From: Salarchaeum sp. JOR-1
GTDB taxonomy: Archaea; Halobacteriota; Halobacteria; Halobacteriales; Halobacteriaceae
Assembly: GCF_007833275.1 (NCBI RefSeq)
Contig: NZ_CP042241.1
Coordinates: forward strand, 930,001-994,000
DNA length: 64,000 nt
Direction of reading: 5' to 3'
The notes under the pieces are model-generated. The model was not told the DNA's origin. It did no database searches and worked only from the letters and a program-made list of their open reading frames with translations. A program made the translations under genes and the position numbers. The first letter of the stretch is position 1; each line of letters begins with the position of its first letter. Positions 32,593 through 41,698 of the stretch are shown piece by piece.

Positions 32593-33369
32593 ATGCACGT
32601 GCTCGGTCTCGCAACGGGCCCCGGCGTCCCCGCCGACCCGCTCGCGGACAGACTCGCCGCTGATCTCCCCGGTACCGTGGCCGTCGTCGAACGCAGCGCG
32701 GGCGCGGGCGGAGACCCTACGCGGTACGAACTCGGCCCCGAGGGCTCCACCGTCTCCCGGCCCGGCGGCGACCTCCTGGGCGCGCTCGACGATCTGGCGC
32801 GCGACCACGACTACGCCGTCCTCGTCGGGTTCGCGGACGTGAGCGTCCCCCACGTCGTCGTCGGGGACGCGGACGCAGAAACCGCGCTCGTCCGCGTCTC
32901 GACCCCCGAGGAAGTCGAGACGGACGCGGTCGTTCGCGCGCTCGCCGACCGCGACGAACACGAGTCTCGCCAGTCGCTCGTCGCGGAGGTCACCCGGGCG
33001 CCGAGCGCGGAGTTCGCGGGCGCGGTCGCCACGTTCACCGGTATCGTCCGGGAGCGAGAGGGGCCCGGGGACGACCGAACGGAGTCGCTGACGTTCGAGA
33101 AGTACGAGGGCGTCGCCGCCGAGCGCCTCGCGCGCATCCGCGACGAACTCGAGGCCCGCGACGGCGTCCACGAGGTGCGCCTCCACCACCGAACGGGCCG
33201 CATCGAGGCCGGCGCGGACATCGTGTTCGTCGTCGTGCTCGCCGGCCACCGCCGCGAGGCCTTCGAAACCGTCGCGGACGGTATCGACCGACTGAAGGAC
33301 GAGGTTCCGATTTTCAAGAAGGAACTCACCGTCGAGGACGAGTTCTGGACGCACGAACGCGGCGAGTAG
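32593..33369 (+). CDS. moaE: Molybdopterin synthase MoaE with N-terminal MobB-like part
   Basis: A 258-residue protein. Residues 120-258 are MoaE, the large subunit of molybdopterin synthase (GAVATFTGIVRERE near 146-159, HHRTGRIEAGADIVFVVVLA near 198-217, catalytic-type lysines in FKKELT near 245-250). Residues 1-110 are a Rossmann-like extension resembling MobB (MHVLGLATGPGVPADPLADR). It works with MoaD to convert precursor Z to molybdopterin. With the wtpABC transporter this points to active molybdenum or tungsten enzymes in the cell. Confidence 0.9.
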   Translation: MHVLGLATGPGVPADPLADRLAADLPGTVAVVERSAGAGGDPTRYELGPEGSTVSRPGGDLLGALDDLARDHDYAVLVGFADVSVPHVVVGDADAETALVRVSTPEEVETDAVVRALADRDEHESRQSLVAEVTRAPSAEFAGAVATFTGIVREREGPGDDRTESLTFEKYEGVAAERLARIRDELEARDGVHEVRLHHRTGRIEAGADIVFVVVLAGHRREAFETVADGIDRLKDEVPIFKKELTVEDEFWTHERGE

Positions 33370-33433
33370 GTTCGCCGTTCGCCCTCGAAAGCACTCGTTA
33401 AACAATCCGAAAGAACCTACCAGAACAGTCTAT

Positions 33434-33545
33434 AAAACGTCTCGCGGGCTCTCGCGGTTTCGTAAAACGTTCGGAGGGTGTCCGTGAAACGTTCTGTCGG
33501 TGTGAAACGTAGCGAATACACCCCAACGTTCTCCCCTTTATATGA
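33434..33545 (+). promoter_or_regulatory. Repeated AAACGT boxes and TATA element before DUF7123 gene
   Basis: Five copies or near-copies of (A/G)AAACGT or CAACGTT occur at 33434-33440, 33464-33470, 33486-33492, 33504-33510 and 33524-33530, spaced 30, 22, 18 and 20 bases. They end a few bases before a TATA-like TTTATATG near 33538-33545. The array sits in the 212-base gap upstream of the small DUF7123 gene and looks like a multi-site regulator-binding region. Confidence 0.55.
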
Positions 33546-33581
33546 TGCACCGGGTGTTACGGAGGAGTGAGGCGATTACAA

Positions 33582-33830
33582 ATGAGCGCTACTGCCGACC
33601 CCTCCACGGCCGACAGCAAGGAAACGCGTCTCGCGAACTACCTGCGCGAGAAGGCTCGCGACGGCGAGCTCTACTTCAAGGGCAAGTTCATCGCGGACGA
33701 GGTCGGGCTCTCCCCGAAGGAGATCGGGGCGCTGATGGTGAACCTGAAGGACTCCGTCTCCGACCTCGAAATCGAGAAGTGGTCGTACACGAGCGCGACC
33801 ACGTGGCGCGTCGCCCCTGCCGACGCGTAG
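33582..33830 (+). CDS. DUF7123 family small protein
   Basis: An 82-residue protein with KETRLANYLREKARDGELYF (about residues 13-32) and IADEVGLSPKEIGALMVNLK (about 37-56), consistent with a small winged-helix fold. The C-terminus WSYTSATTWRVAP is conserved in haloarchaea. DUF7123 is recalled from memory. Start ATG 33582 is about 37 bases downstream of the TATA-like element. A DNA- or RNA-binding role is plausible from the fold only. Its long promoter suggests tight regulation. Confidence 0.82.
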   Translation: MSATADPSTADSKETRLANYLREKARDGELYFKGKFIADEVGLSPKEIGALMVNLKDSVSDLEIEKWSYTSATTWRVAPADA

Positions 33831-33869
33831 AGCGACACGCATTAAGCCGCGCTCCCGCTTTCTCCCCGT

Positions 33870-34814
33870 GTGTCGTTCGTCTCCGCGCTGACCGACGCCA
33901 TCCTCCCCGTTCTCGCGGTCGCGCTCGCGGGCTTCCTCCTCGGGCGCTTCCGCGAGGTCGAGGTGGACGCGCTCGGCACCGTCACGCTCTACGTTCTCAC
34001 GCCCGCGCTCGTGTTCTCGACGCTCGCGACCACCACGCTCTCCGGGAGCGCGGTCGTCAGCATCGCCGTCGGCGTCACCGCGTTCACGGTCGTGATGGCC
34101 GCCGTCGCGTACGCCGTTGTCACCGTCACCGACGCTCCGCACCCGAACGGGACAATGCTCGCGTCGACGTTCTCGAACGCGGGCAACTACGGGATTCCAC
34201 TCTCCGCGTTCGCGTTCGGCGCGACCGGCCGCAGCACGGCGGTCCTGTTCATCGCCGCGCAGTCCGTCCTGATGTACTCGCTCGGCGTGTTCATTGCCGC
34301 GCGCGGCACCGGCGCGGGCGTCCGGGACTCCGTCGGCCAGATATTCGAACTCCCCCTCCTGTACGCGGTGCTCGCCGCCGGCCTCGTCCGGTTCCTCGGC
34401 GTCGTCCCGCCAGAGACCGGGCCGGCGATGGAGACGATTTCGATGGTCGGGAACGCCGCCATCCCCGTCATGCTGCTGATGCTCGGCATCCAACTCGGGA
34501 ACACCGGCCGCGGCGTCGCGCTCTCGAAGGTCGCGACGCCCACGGTGCTCAAACTCGCTGTCGCCCCTGTCGTCGCCCTCGCTGTCGCGGTTCCGCTCGG
34601 GTTCTCCGACCCCGTGGTCGCGCGGACGTTCGTCCTGGAGTGCGCGATGCCCGCCGCCGTCACGCCGCTCGTCTTTACTGTCGAGTTCAGCGACGACCCC
34701 GCCGCGCCCGCGTACGTCTCCACCGCCATTCTCGTCACCACCCTGCTCTCCATCCCCGTGCTCGCCGTGCTCCTCACCGCCCTCCGCGGCGGCCTCCCGC
34801 TTCCGGGAGTTTAA
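33870..34814 (+). CDS. AEC family transporter
   Basis: A 314-residue membrane protein of the auxin efflux carrier (AEC) family with ten predicted helices. Typical are SALTDAILPVLAVALAGFL at the start, STFSNAGNYGIPLSAFAFG near residues 103-121 and GNAAIPVMLLMLGIQLG near 194-210. Bacterial and archaeal members export organic acids or other small anions, and the cargo here is unknown. Start is GTG 33870, 39 bases after the DUF7123 gene. Confidence 0.92.
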   Translation: MSFVSALTDAILPVLAVALAGFLLGRFREVEVDALGTVTLYVLTPALVFSTLATTTLSGSAVVSIAVGVTAFTVVMAAVAYAVVTVTDAPHPNGTMLASTFSNAGNYGIPLSAFAFGATGRSTAVLFIAAQSVLMYSLGVFIAARGTGAGVRDSVGQIFELPLLYAVLAAGLVRFLGVVPPETGPAMETISMVGNAAIPVMLLMLGIQLGNTGRGVALSKVATPTVLKLAVAPVVALAVAVPLGFSDPVVARTFVLECAMPAAVTPLVFTVEFSDDPAAPAYVSTAILVTTLLSIPVLAVLLTALRGGLPLPGV

Positions 34815-34839
34815 CCGCGTCCACATCCAATCACTGGTA

Positions 34840-35955
34840 ATGTCGGCCGACCCGCCCGACGCCGGCCCGACGCCGGACGCGTTCAGCGACGTGTTCCGCG
34901 TGTACGAGATCCGCCGCGAGGGCGACACGATCCACTACTACGGCGCGCCGCTCGCGGACTACCAGACGCTCATGCGCGAGGTGTGGCCGCGCTTCGAGAA
35001 GTCCGGGTACGACGTGCAACTCGAGGAGCGCACGGGCGAGTACGTCCTCGTCGCCACTCCCGAGAGCGACGGCGGGGGGTTCCCGACGACGAACCTCGTC
35101 CTGTTCATGCTCACCGTGCTCTCGACGCTGTACGCGGGCACGGGCTGGTACTACGTCCAGGACGTGCTGTCGCCCGGCCTCCTGCGCGCGCTCCCGTTCA
35201 CGCTCGGCGTGCTCGGCGTGCTCGGGACGCACGAACTCGGCCACTACGTCCTCTCGAAGTACCACGACGTGGACGCCAGCCTCCCCTACTTCATCCCCGT
35301 CCCCACCCTGTTCGGGACGATGGGCGCGCTCATCCGGATGAAGGGCCAGATACCCGACCGGGACGCCCTCTTCGACATCGGCGTCGCCGGGCCGCTCGCC
35401 GGTCTCGCCGCCACCGTCGTCGTCGGAACGGTCGGCCTCCTCCTCCCGCCGCTCCAGGTGCCCGGATACATCCTGAACGCGCCCGCGAGCGACCTCGTCC
35501 AGATAGAGTTCAACTACCCGCTCCTCCTCCACGGGCTCTCGTGGCTGCTCGACACGCCCCTGCACTACCCGAACGACCCGACGGTGGTCGCGAACCCGCT
35601 CGTCATCGCTGCCTGGATCGGCGCGTTCGTCACCGTTCTCAACCTCATTCCCGTCGGCCAGTTGGACGGCGGTCACATCCTCCGCGCGATGCTCGGACCC
35701 GCCCACGAGCGCGTCGCTCCGCTCGTCCCCTTCGCGCTCTTCGGACTGGCGGGCTCGCTCTACGTTCTCGGCGACGCCGGGCAGGCCGTCTTCCTGTGGG
35801 TTCTCTGGGGGTTCATCGCCGCCTACATGGCGTTCCGGGGGTCGGCAGTCCCGCTCGACGACAGCCCGCTCGACCGGAACCGGATGGCGGTCGGCGCGTT
35901 CACCTTCCTGGTCGGCGCGCTCTGCTTCGTCCCCGTCCCCGTCACCATCGGCTAG
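34840..35955 (+). CDS. M50-family site-2 metalloprotease
   Basis: A 371-residue membrane protease. The first 85 residues are a soluble domain (VYEIRREGDTIHYYGAPLAD). The HELGHYVLSK zinc motif is near residues 130-139, and the second ligand region is NLIPVGQLDGGHIL near 268-281. Seven or so hydrophobic segments surround these. This family cleaves membrane proteins; no substrate is evident. Its TAG stop lies in a CTAG palindrome shared with the convergent thiL stop. Confidence 0.93.
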   Translation: MSADPPDAGPTPDAFSDVFRVYEIRREGDTIHYYGAPLADYQTLMREVWPRFEKSGYDVQLEERTGEYVLVATPESDGGGFPTTNLVLFMLTVLSTLYAGTGWYYVQDVLSPGLLRALPFTLGVLGVLGTHELGHYVLSKYHDVDASLPYFIPVPTLFGTMGALIRMKGQIPDRDALFDIGVAGPLAGLAATVVVGTVGLLLPPLQVPGYILNAPASDLVQIEFNYPLLLHGLSWLLDTPLHYPNDPTVVANPLVIAAWIGAFVTVLNLIPVGQLDGGHILRAMLGPAHERVAPLVPFALFGLAGSLYVLGDAGQAVFLWVLWGFIAAYMAFRGSAVPLDDSPLDRNRMAVGAFTFLVGALCFVPVPVTIG

Positions 35956-36788
35956 TGCGTGTAGCCCTCGTCGGGCAACGGCTCTCCATCCAGCAGCACG
36001 CCGGACTCGCTGACCGCACCGATCACTGAGAGCGAGACCTCGGTTTCGACCCGTTCGACGTCCTCCGGGGGGAGCGTGCAGACGAGCTCGAAGTCCTCGC
36101 CGAACGTCACCGCGCGCTCGAACGCGACGTCCTCGAACACCGGCACCGCCGCCGAGTCGACGCTGAACCCGCAGTCGCTCGCCTCCGCGAGCTGGTGGAG
36201 CGAGCGCGCGAGGCCGTCGCTCGAATCCATCAACGCCGTCGCGTGCGGGGCGAGCGCTTTGCCGGCCGCGACGCGGGGCGTGAACCGGAACAAGTCGTTC
36301 CCGCGCTCCTCGTCCCCGGCCGCGAACGCGTCGATGGCGGCGGCGCTCCGACCGAGGTCGCCGGTCACGCACACGGCGTCCCCGGGTTCTGCGCCCGACC
36401 GGAACACGGGATTCGCGGTCTCGCCGACGGCGGTGGTCGCGGTGGTGAACTCCGCGGTGTCGTCGAGGTCGCCGCCGACGTACTCCGCACCGACGCGCTC
36501 GCAGACGTCCCGCGCCCCCCGCACGAACGCCTCCAGCGAACCGGGGTCGAAGTCGGGCGCGCCGTACACCGCGACCGCGCCGGTCGCGGCCGCGCCCATC
36601 GCCGCCACGTCCGAGAGGGACGCGCCGACCGCCCGCCAGCCCTGCGTGTACCGCGTCGTCCCCGCCGGGAAGTCCGTCCGGTCGTGGAGCATGTCGATGG
36701 TCACGACGGTGTCGTCGAGGAGCGCGGCGTCGTCGCCCGCCGCCGGCACGAGGTCCGCGACCCGCGCCAGCGCCGCCCGTTCGTCCAT
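35952..36788 (-). CDS. thiL: Thiamine-monophosphate kinase
   Basis: A 278-residue enzyme phosphorylating thiamine monophosphate to the active diphosphate. The N-terminus VPAAGDDAALL (residues 14-24), TIDMLHDRTDF near 31-41, GASLSDVAAMGA near 55-66 and LMDSSDGLARSLHQLAEAS near 181-199 are family motifs, including magnesium-binding aspartates. The C-terminal GEDFELVCTLPP near 228-239 is also conserved. It is convergent with the M50 gene (4-base overlap) and divergent from the second UPF0104 gene. Confidence 0.95.
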   Translation of the reverse strand: MDERAALARVADLVPAAGDDAALLDDTVVTIDMLHDRTDFPAGTTRYTQGWRAVGASLSDVAAMGAAATGAVAVYGAPDFDPGSLEAFVRGARDVCERVGAEYVGGDLDDTAEFTTATTAVGETANPVFRSGAEPGDAVCVTGDLGRSAAAIDAFAAGDEERGNDLFRFTPRVAAGKALAPHATALMDSSDGLARSLHQLAEASDCGFSVDSAAVPVFEDVAFERAVTFGEDFELVCTLPPEDVERVETEVSLSVIGAVSESGVLLDGEPLPDEGYTH

Positions 36789-36877
36789 ACCCGGGGGGTC
36801 GCGTCCGGCCGGGAAAAACGCCGCGGGTCGCCGCTCGGTCGGAGGATTTACCGTCCGCGCACGCCTCGCTCGCAAGC

Positions 36878-37894
36878 ATGGACTTCGACGAACGCGGCAT
36901 CGTCATCGGGTTTCTCGCCGCGCTCGCCGTGCTCGGCGGCCTGCTCTGGTTCGTCGGCTTCGACGACATCCTCGCCGCGCTCCGCCTCCTCGACCTCTCG
37001 ACCTTCCTCGGCATCGTCGCGCTCGGCGTCGTCTGGCTCGCCTCGTGGGGGCTCGCGCTCCGCCGCGTCCTCGACAGCATCGGCGTCGCCGCGAGCGCGC
37101 TTGACGCCTTCCTCCTCTACGCGGCCGCCGCGTTCGCGAACAACATCACGCCGTTCGGGCAGGCGGGCGGCGAACCGTTCAGCGCGCTCCTCATCTCTCG
37201 CGCCACCGGCAGCGACTACGAGGAGGGCCTGGCGGCCATCGCGAGCGTCGACACCCTCAACTTCATCCCGAGCCTCCTCCTCGCCGTCCTCGGCCTCACC
37301 TACTACACGCTCACGTACGCCGTCGGCGACCGCGTCCAACTCGTCTCCGCTGCCGTCGCCGTGCTCGCCGTCACCATTCCCCTCACCGGCTACCTCCTCT
37401 GGCGGTACCGCGACCGCTTCAAGGCCGCGCTCGCGTCCACGCTCGCCCCCGTCCTCCGCGTCGTCGCGCGCGTCGTCCCCGGGTTCAGCGCGCCCGGCGC
37501 GGGCGTCCTCCGCGACCGAATCGCCGCGTTCTACCGGTCTATCGGCCGCGTCGCCGCGAACCGCCGCGACCTCGCGTTCGCGCTCGCATACAGCACGCTC
37601 GGCTGGCTCGTCATGTGCCTCGCGCTCTACGCCACCCTCTGGGGGCTGGTGCCGGTCTCCTTCTCCGTCGCCATCGTCTTCGTCGTCGTTCCCGTCGCCA
37701 CTATCGCGTCCGTCACCCCGCTCCCCGGCGGCGCGGGCGGCGTCGAGTTCGCGATCGTCCTCCTGCTCGTCCCGACCACGTCGGTGGACGCGGCCACCGC
37801 CACCAGCGCCGCGCTCGTCTTCCGCGCCGCGACCTACTGGATACCCACCGTCATCGGCGGCGTCGCCGCCTTCCTCCTCGAAAGCCGAGCGTAG
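36878..37894 (+). CDS. UPF0104/flippase-like integral membrane protein (second copy)
   Basis: A 338-residue paralogue of the protein at 233-1246. Shared landmarks are FANNITPFGQAGGEPFSALL near residues 87-106 and the glycine-rich PLPGGAGGVEFA near 286-297. Overall layout and length are the same, with about eight hydrophobic segments. The likely role is lipid or glycolipid movement across the membrane. It is divergent from thiL and 39 bases ahead of S19e. Confidence 0.87.
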   Translation: MDFDERGIVIGFLAALAVLGGLLWFVGFDDILAALRLLDLSTFLGIVALGVVWLASWGLALRRVLDSIGVAASALDAFLLYAAAAFANNITPFGQAGGEPFSALLISRATGSDYEEGLAAIASVDTLNFIPSLLLAVLGLTYYTLTYAVGDRVQLVSAAVAVLAVTIPLTGYLLWRYRDRFKAALASTLAPVLRVVARVVPGFSAPGAGVLRDRIAAFYRSIGRVAANRRDLAFALAYSTLGWLVMCLALYATLWGLVPVSFSVAIVFVVVPVATIASVTPLPGGAGGVEFAIVLLLVPTTSVDAATATSAALVFRAATYWIPTVIGGVAAFLLESRA

Positions 37895-37933
37895 AAAGCA
37901 AGCGTTTTACTTCGCGGACGAGAAACACCGGCC

Positions 37934-38389
37934 ATGGTAACTCTCTACGACGCCCCCGCAGACGAGCTCATCGACGAGCTCGCCGCGGAACTCGACGACC
38001 GACTCGACGAGCCCGACTGGGCCGAGTACGCGAAGACCGGCGCGGATCGTGAACTTCCGCCCGAGCAGGAGGATTTCTGGGCGCGCCGCGCCGCCAGCCT
38101 CCTCCGGAAGGTCGCGACAGACGGCCCGGTCGGCGTCGAACGCCTCAGCACCGAGTACGGCGGCACCCGCGACGGCTCCAACCGCTACCAGGTCGCGCCC
38201 TCGAAGAAAGCGGACGCGTCGAAGAACGTCATCCGCACCATCCTCCAGCAGCTCGAAGACGAAGGCCTCGTCCAGGGGAAGGGCAGTGACGGTCGCGTCG
38301 TCACCGGCGACGGGCGCGCACTCCTCGACGACACCGCCGGCGACGTCCTCGAACAGCTCGACCGCCCCGAACTCGAACGCTACGCCTAA
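37934..38389 (+). CDS. rps19e: 30S ribosomal protein S19e
   Basis: A 151-residue small-subunit protein. [20 protein letters not shown] near residues 47-66, the short [10 protein letters not shown] near 76-85 and [12 protein letters not shown] near 103-114 are conserved S19e blocks. The archaeal protein takes part in 30S assembly. In many archaea S19e is followed by the PDCD5-like gene, as here, with 230 bases between. Confidence 0.96.
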   Translation: MVTLYDAPADELIDELAAELDDRLDEPDWAEYAKTGADRELPPEQEDFWARRAASLLRKVATDGPVGVERLSTEYGGTRDGSNRYQVAPSKKADASKNVIRTILQQLEDEGLVQGKGSDGRVVTGDGRALLDDTAGDVLEQLDRPELERYA

Positions 38390-38619
38390 CTCGGTTTTCT
38401 GCGGACGCTCACGTCTACGTTTTCCGCTCGAACAGCCGCGCTTCCGCCGCGCGTAGCGGTACGGACGGACGCGGTATCCGTTCCGTCGCCGTCCGGCGCG
38501 GCCCCGCCGCGCCGCTTTTTCTTCCGGTTTTTCGAGGAGCGGTGCGCGCTCCGCGCGCACCCGACGAGAAAACGGTGGGTGTGGAAAATCATTTGTCTCT
38601 CCGTCGAGTATACTCGTGT
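38390..38619. other. S19e-PDCD5 intergenic region with terminator and palindrome
   Basis: The 230 bases contain a T-rich run near 38514-38533 (CGCTTTTTCTTCCGGTTTTT) that may end the S19e transcript. A hairpin GGTGCGCG-CTCCG-CGCGCACC lies at 38541-38561. The perfect palindrome CGAGTATACTCG (38605-38616) ends three bases before the PDCD5 ATG and contains a TATAC core, so it might be a TATA element or operator. Confidence 0.45.
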
Positions 38620-38973
38620 ATGAGTCAGGACGACGAGGAGCGCTTGGAGGAGCTTCGCCAGGAGAAGATGGAGAAGCTCAAGGAACAGCAGCAGGGCGGC
38701 GGGCAGGCGAACCAGGAAGCCCAGCAGCAGGCCCAGCAACAGGCGGAACAGCAGAAGCAGGCGATGCTCCGCCAGTACCTCTCGGACGGCGCGCGGCGTC
38801 GGCTGAACTCGGTTCGGATGAGCAAGCCCGATCTGGCGGAGCGCGTCGAACAGCAGGTCGTGGCGCTCGGCCGGTCGGGCCGCATCCAGGATCAGCTCGA
38901 CGAGGAGCAGATGAAGAGCCTCCTCCGCGAGCTGAAGCCGGACGAGCAGTCCTTCAACATCTCGCGTCGGTAG
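38620..38973 (+). CDS. PDCD5-family DNA-binding protein
   Basis: A 117-residue, helical protein of the PDCD5/TFAR19 family, known in archaea as a DNA-binding protein. The first 50 residues are charged and glutamine-rich ([20 protein letters not shown]), probably a coiled region; the core [20 protein letters not shown] near residues 51-70 is the family signature. The TAG stop is directly followed by the ATG of the next gene. The cellular role in archaea is uncertain. Confidence 0.92.
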   Translation: MSQDDEERLEELRQEKMEKLKEQQQGGGQANQEAQQQAQQQAEQQKQAMLRQYLSDGARRRLNSVRMSKPDLAERVEQQVVALGRSGRIQDQLDEEQMKSLLRELKPDEQSFNISRR

Positions 38974-39564
38974 ATGGAGCTCGCGCTCCTCTACAGCGGG
39001 GGGAAGGATTCGACGCTCGCAGCGCTCGTTCTCGAACGTTTTTACGACGTGACGCTGGTGACGGGGTCGTTCGGCGTGACGGACGACTGGACGCACGCGC
39101 GGGACGCCGCCGAGCGCACGCCGTTCGACTTCGAGCGCGTAGACCTCGACCGGGACGTGGCGTTGGCCGCTGTCGAGCGGATGGTTTCTGACGGCTACCC
39201 TCGGAACGGCATTCAGGAGGTGCACGAGCACGCCCTCGAAGCTGTCGCGGAGATGGGCGTGGACGCGGTGGCGGACGGGAGCCGGCGGGACGACCGCGTC
39301 CCCACCGTCTCGCGCGCGCAGGCGCAGAGCCTCGAAGACCGCCACGACGTCCACTACCTCTCCCCGCTCTCCGGGTTCGGGCGGGGCGCGATCGACGACA
39401 TGGTCGCGGCGTCGCTCGACGTGGAGTCCGGCCCGAGCGAGACCCTGGAGAAGTCGGACTACGAGTCCGAGTTGCGCGAACTGCTCCGCCGCGAGTTCGC
39501 GGACGCGGTAGTCTCGGACGTCTTCCCCGAGCACACGCAGACGCGGGTGCGGGACGTGCGGTAG
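38974..39564 (+). CDS. PP-loop ATP pyrophosphatase family protein
   Basis: A 196-residue member of the N-type ATP pyrophosphatase group. The PP-loop LLYSGGKDSTLAAL lies at residues 5-18. VADGSRRDDRVPTVSRAQAQ near 91-110 and GFGRGAIDDMV near 129-139 are family-typical. Related enzymes include diphthine-ammonia ligase and tRNA-modifying synthetases, but the substrate cannot be assigned. It abuts the PDCD5 gene, which argues for one operon. Confidence 0.8.
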   Translation: MELALLYSGGKDSTLAALVLERFYDVTLVTGSFGVTDDWTHARDAAERTPFDFERVDLDRDVALAAVERMVSDGYPRNGIQEVHEHALEAVAEMGVDAVADGSRRDDRVPTVSRAQAQSLEDRHDVHYLSPLSGFGRGAIDDMVAASLDVESGPSETLEKSDYESELRELLRREFADAVVSDVFPEHTQTRVRDVR

Positions 39565-39616
39565 CGGCGCGGTCGAAGGCAGTGGTTTGAAGCGCGCGCC
39601 CGGTGAATCCCGGGGC

Positions 39617-40912
39617 ATGTACGACCGCTTGAAGGGATTCAGGGACTTCTATCCGCGCGAGATGCGGGCGCGGCGCGAAATCATCGACACCGTCGAGGAC
39701 GTGGCCGCGCGCTACGGCTTCCGCGAGGTCGGGACGCCCGCGCTGGAGCGCACGCAGATGTACGTGGACAAGTCGGGCGAGGAGATCGAGGAGGAACTCT
39801 ACTCGTTCACCGACCGCGGCGGGCGGGACGTGGCGATGACGCCCGAACTCACGCCGACGGTCGCGCGGATGGTCGTCGCGAAACAGCAGGAGCTCTCGAA
39901 GCCGATCAAGTGGTACTCCACGCGCTCGTTCTGGCGGTACGAGGAACCCCAGCAGGGACGCTACCGGGAGTTCTACCAGACGAACGTGGACATCTTCGGG
40001 TCGAGCGAGCCGACGGCGGACGCGGAAGTCCTGGCGGTGGCGGCGGACGCGCTCACCGGCCTCGGGCTCTCGCCCGATGACTTCGAGTTCCGGGTGAGCC
40101 ACCGCGACATCCTCTCCGGCCTGCTCGCGGCGTTCGACGGCGACGTGGACACCACGGCGGCGATTCGCGCGGTGGACAAGTCGGATAAGATCTCGCGGGT
40201 GGAGTTCTTCGATCACCTCGAAGCCGCGGGGCTCTCCCGGGGGGAGGCCGAGCAGTTCGCCGACCTCCTCGACTCGGACGACCTGGACGACCTCGTGGCG
40301 TTCGCGGGCGACGACGTGGCCGACGCGGTCGAGAACCTCCGCGCCGTCCTCGCCGCCGCCGAAGACTTCGGCGTGCGCGAGTACTGCGACATCTCCCTGG
40401 AGACCGCGCGCGGCCTCGACTACTACACGGGCGTCGTGTTCGAGTGCTTCGACAGCACGGGCGAGGTCAGTCGGAGCGTGTTCGGCGGCGGGCGCTACGA
40501 CGACCTCATCGAGTCCGTCGGCGGGCAGTCCACGCCGGCTGTCGGGTTCGCGCCCGGGCACTCCACCCTCCCCTTGCTCCTGGAGCGCGCGGGCGTCCAT
40601 CCCGACGAGGAGCTCCGCACGGACTATTACGTCCTCAGCGTCGGCGACACACGGGACGTGGCCGCCCGTGTCGCGCGCGACCTCCGCGAGCGCGGGAACG
40701 TCGTGGAGTCAGACGTGTCCGACCGGTCGTTCGGCGCGCAGATGAACTACGCCGACAGCGTGAACGCCGAGACGGTCGTCATCGTCGGCGAGCGCGACCT
40801 CGAGGACGGTAACGTCACGGTGAAGGACATGGACTCGGGCGACCAGACCCAGGCCCCGGTGGACGACTTCCCGGGCGACTATTCGCGCCCGACCTACGAC
40901 GACTTCGCGTAG
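39617..40912 (+). CDS. hisS: Histidyl-tRNA synthetase
   Basis: A 431-residue class II synthetase charging tRNA-His. Motif 2 is WRYEEPQQGRYREFYQTNVD near residues 112-131; the histidine-specific segments are ARGLDYYTGVVFECF near 263-277 and FGGGRYDDLIE near 289-299. A C-terminal anticodon-binding domain spans about 335-431. Start ATG 39617 begins with YDRLKGFRDFYP, the normal N-terminus. Its TAG stop directly precedes the truA start. Confidence 0.96.
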   Translation: MYDRLKGFRDFYPREMRARREIIDTVEDVAARYGFREVGTPALERTQMYVDKSGEEIEEELYSFTDRGGRDVAMTPELTPTVARMVVAKQQELSKPIKWYSTRSFWRYEEPQQGRYREFYQTNVDIFGSSEPTADAEVLAVAADALTGLGLSPDDFEFRVSHRDILSGLLAAFDGDVDTTAAIRAVDKSDKISRVEFFDHLEAAGLSRGEAEQFADLLDSDDLDDLVAFAGDDVADAVENLRAVLAAAEDFGVREYCDISLETARGLDYYTGVVFECFDSTGEVSRSVFGGGRYDDLIESVGGQSTPAVGFAPGHSTLPLLLERAGVHPDEELRTDYYVLSVGDTRDVAARVARDLRERGNVVESDVSDRSFGAQMNYADSVNAETVVIVGERDLEDGNVTVKDMDSGDQTQAPVDDFPGDYSRPTYDDFA

Positions 40913-41698
40913 ATGCGGGCGTTCCGGCTGGCGTACGACGGCACCCGCTTTCGGGGGTTTCAGCGCCAGCCGCACGGCGACACCGTGGAGGACGACCTGT
41001 TCGCGGCGCTCCGCGCGCTCGACGTCTTTTCGGGTGAGAAACCGGACGGGTACGCGGCGGCCGGCCGGACGGACGCCGGCGTCTCCGCCCGCGCCCAGAC
41101 GGTCGGCTTCGAGAGCCCGGAGTGGCTGACGCCGCGCGCGCTCAACCCCGAACTCCCCGAGGCGGTGCGGGCGTGGGCGTTCGCGGACGCCCCCGACGGC
41201 TTCCACGCCACCCACCACGCCCAGTACCGCGAGTACGTCTACCACCTGCACGCGCCCGAGTTGGACGACGACCGCGCTCGCGCGGCCGCCCGCCGGCTCG
41301 CCGGCGCGCACGACTTCCACAACCTCACCACGGACGCGAAAAACACCGAGCGGGACGTGTCCCTCTCGCTCAGTAGGGACGGCGACTACCTCGTGTTCAC
41401 GGTACGCGCGGGCGGATTCCCCCGCGGTCTCGTCCGACGGCTCGTCGCGCTCGTTCGCGATGTCGCCGCGGGCGGGTCGTTCGACCGCGTGGATCGCGTG
41501 CTCTCGTCGGAACCGCTCGACGGCCCGCTCGGCGTGCCGCCTGCGCCCGCGCATCCGCTCGCGCTCGCGGACGTGGGGTACGACCTCGACTTCACCGTCG
41601 ACGACCGCGCCGCGGTCGACTGCCGGGAGACCTTCGCGTCGCTCGCGGTCGAGCGCCGCACGCGGGCGCGGGTCGCGGACTCGCTCTACTCCCAGTGA
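40913..41698 (+). CDS. truA: tRNA pseudouridine(38-40) synthase TruA
   Basis: A 261-residue pseudouridine synthase modifying positions 38-40 of tRNA anticodon arms. MRAFRLAYDGTRFRGFQRQP at the start and the catalytic-aspartate motif AAGRTDAGVSARAQTVGF near residues 46-63 are definitive. VYHLHAPELDDDRARAAARR and HDFHNLT near 138-144 follow. It starts right after hisS. Its last 13 bases overlap the convergent M28 peptidase gene. Confidence 0.96.
   Translation: MRAFRLAYDGTRFRGFQRQPHGDTVEDDLFAALRALDVFSGEKPDGYAAAGRTDAGVSARAQTVGFESPEWLTPRALNPELPEAVRAWAFADAPDGFHATHHAQYREYVYHLHAPELDDDRARAAARRLAGAHDFHNLTTDAKNTERDVSLSLSRDGDYLVFTVRAGGFPRGLVRRLVALVRDVAAGGSFDRVDRVLSSEPLDGPLGVPPAPAHPLALADVGYDLDFTVDDRAAVDCRETFASLAVERRTRARVADSLYSQ

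Noticed and set aside
33434-33530. AAACGT boxes as a CRISPR-like array
   Set aside because: Repeat units are 6-7 bases with variable 18-30 base spacing. No spacer structure or cas genes are present.
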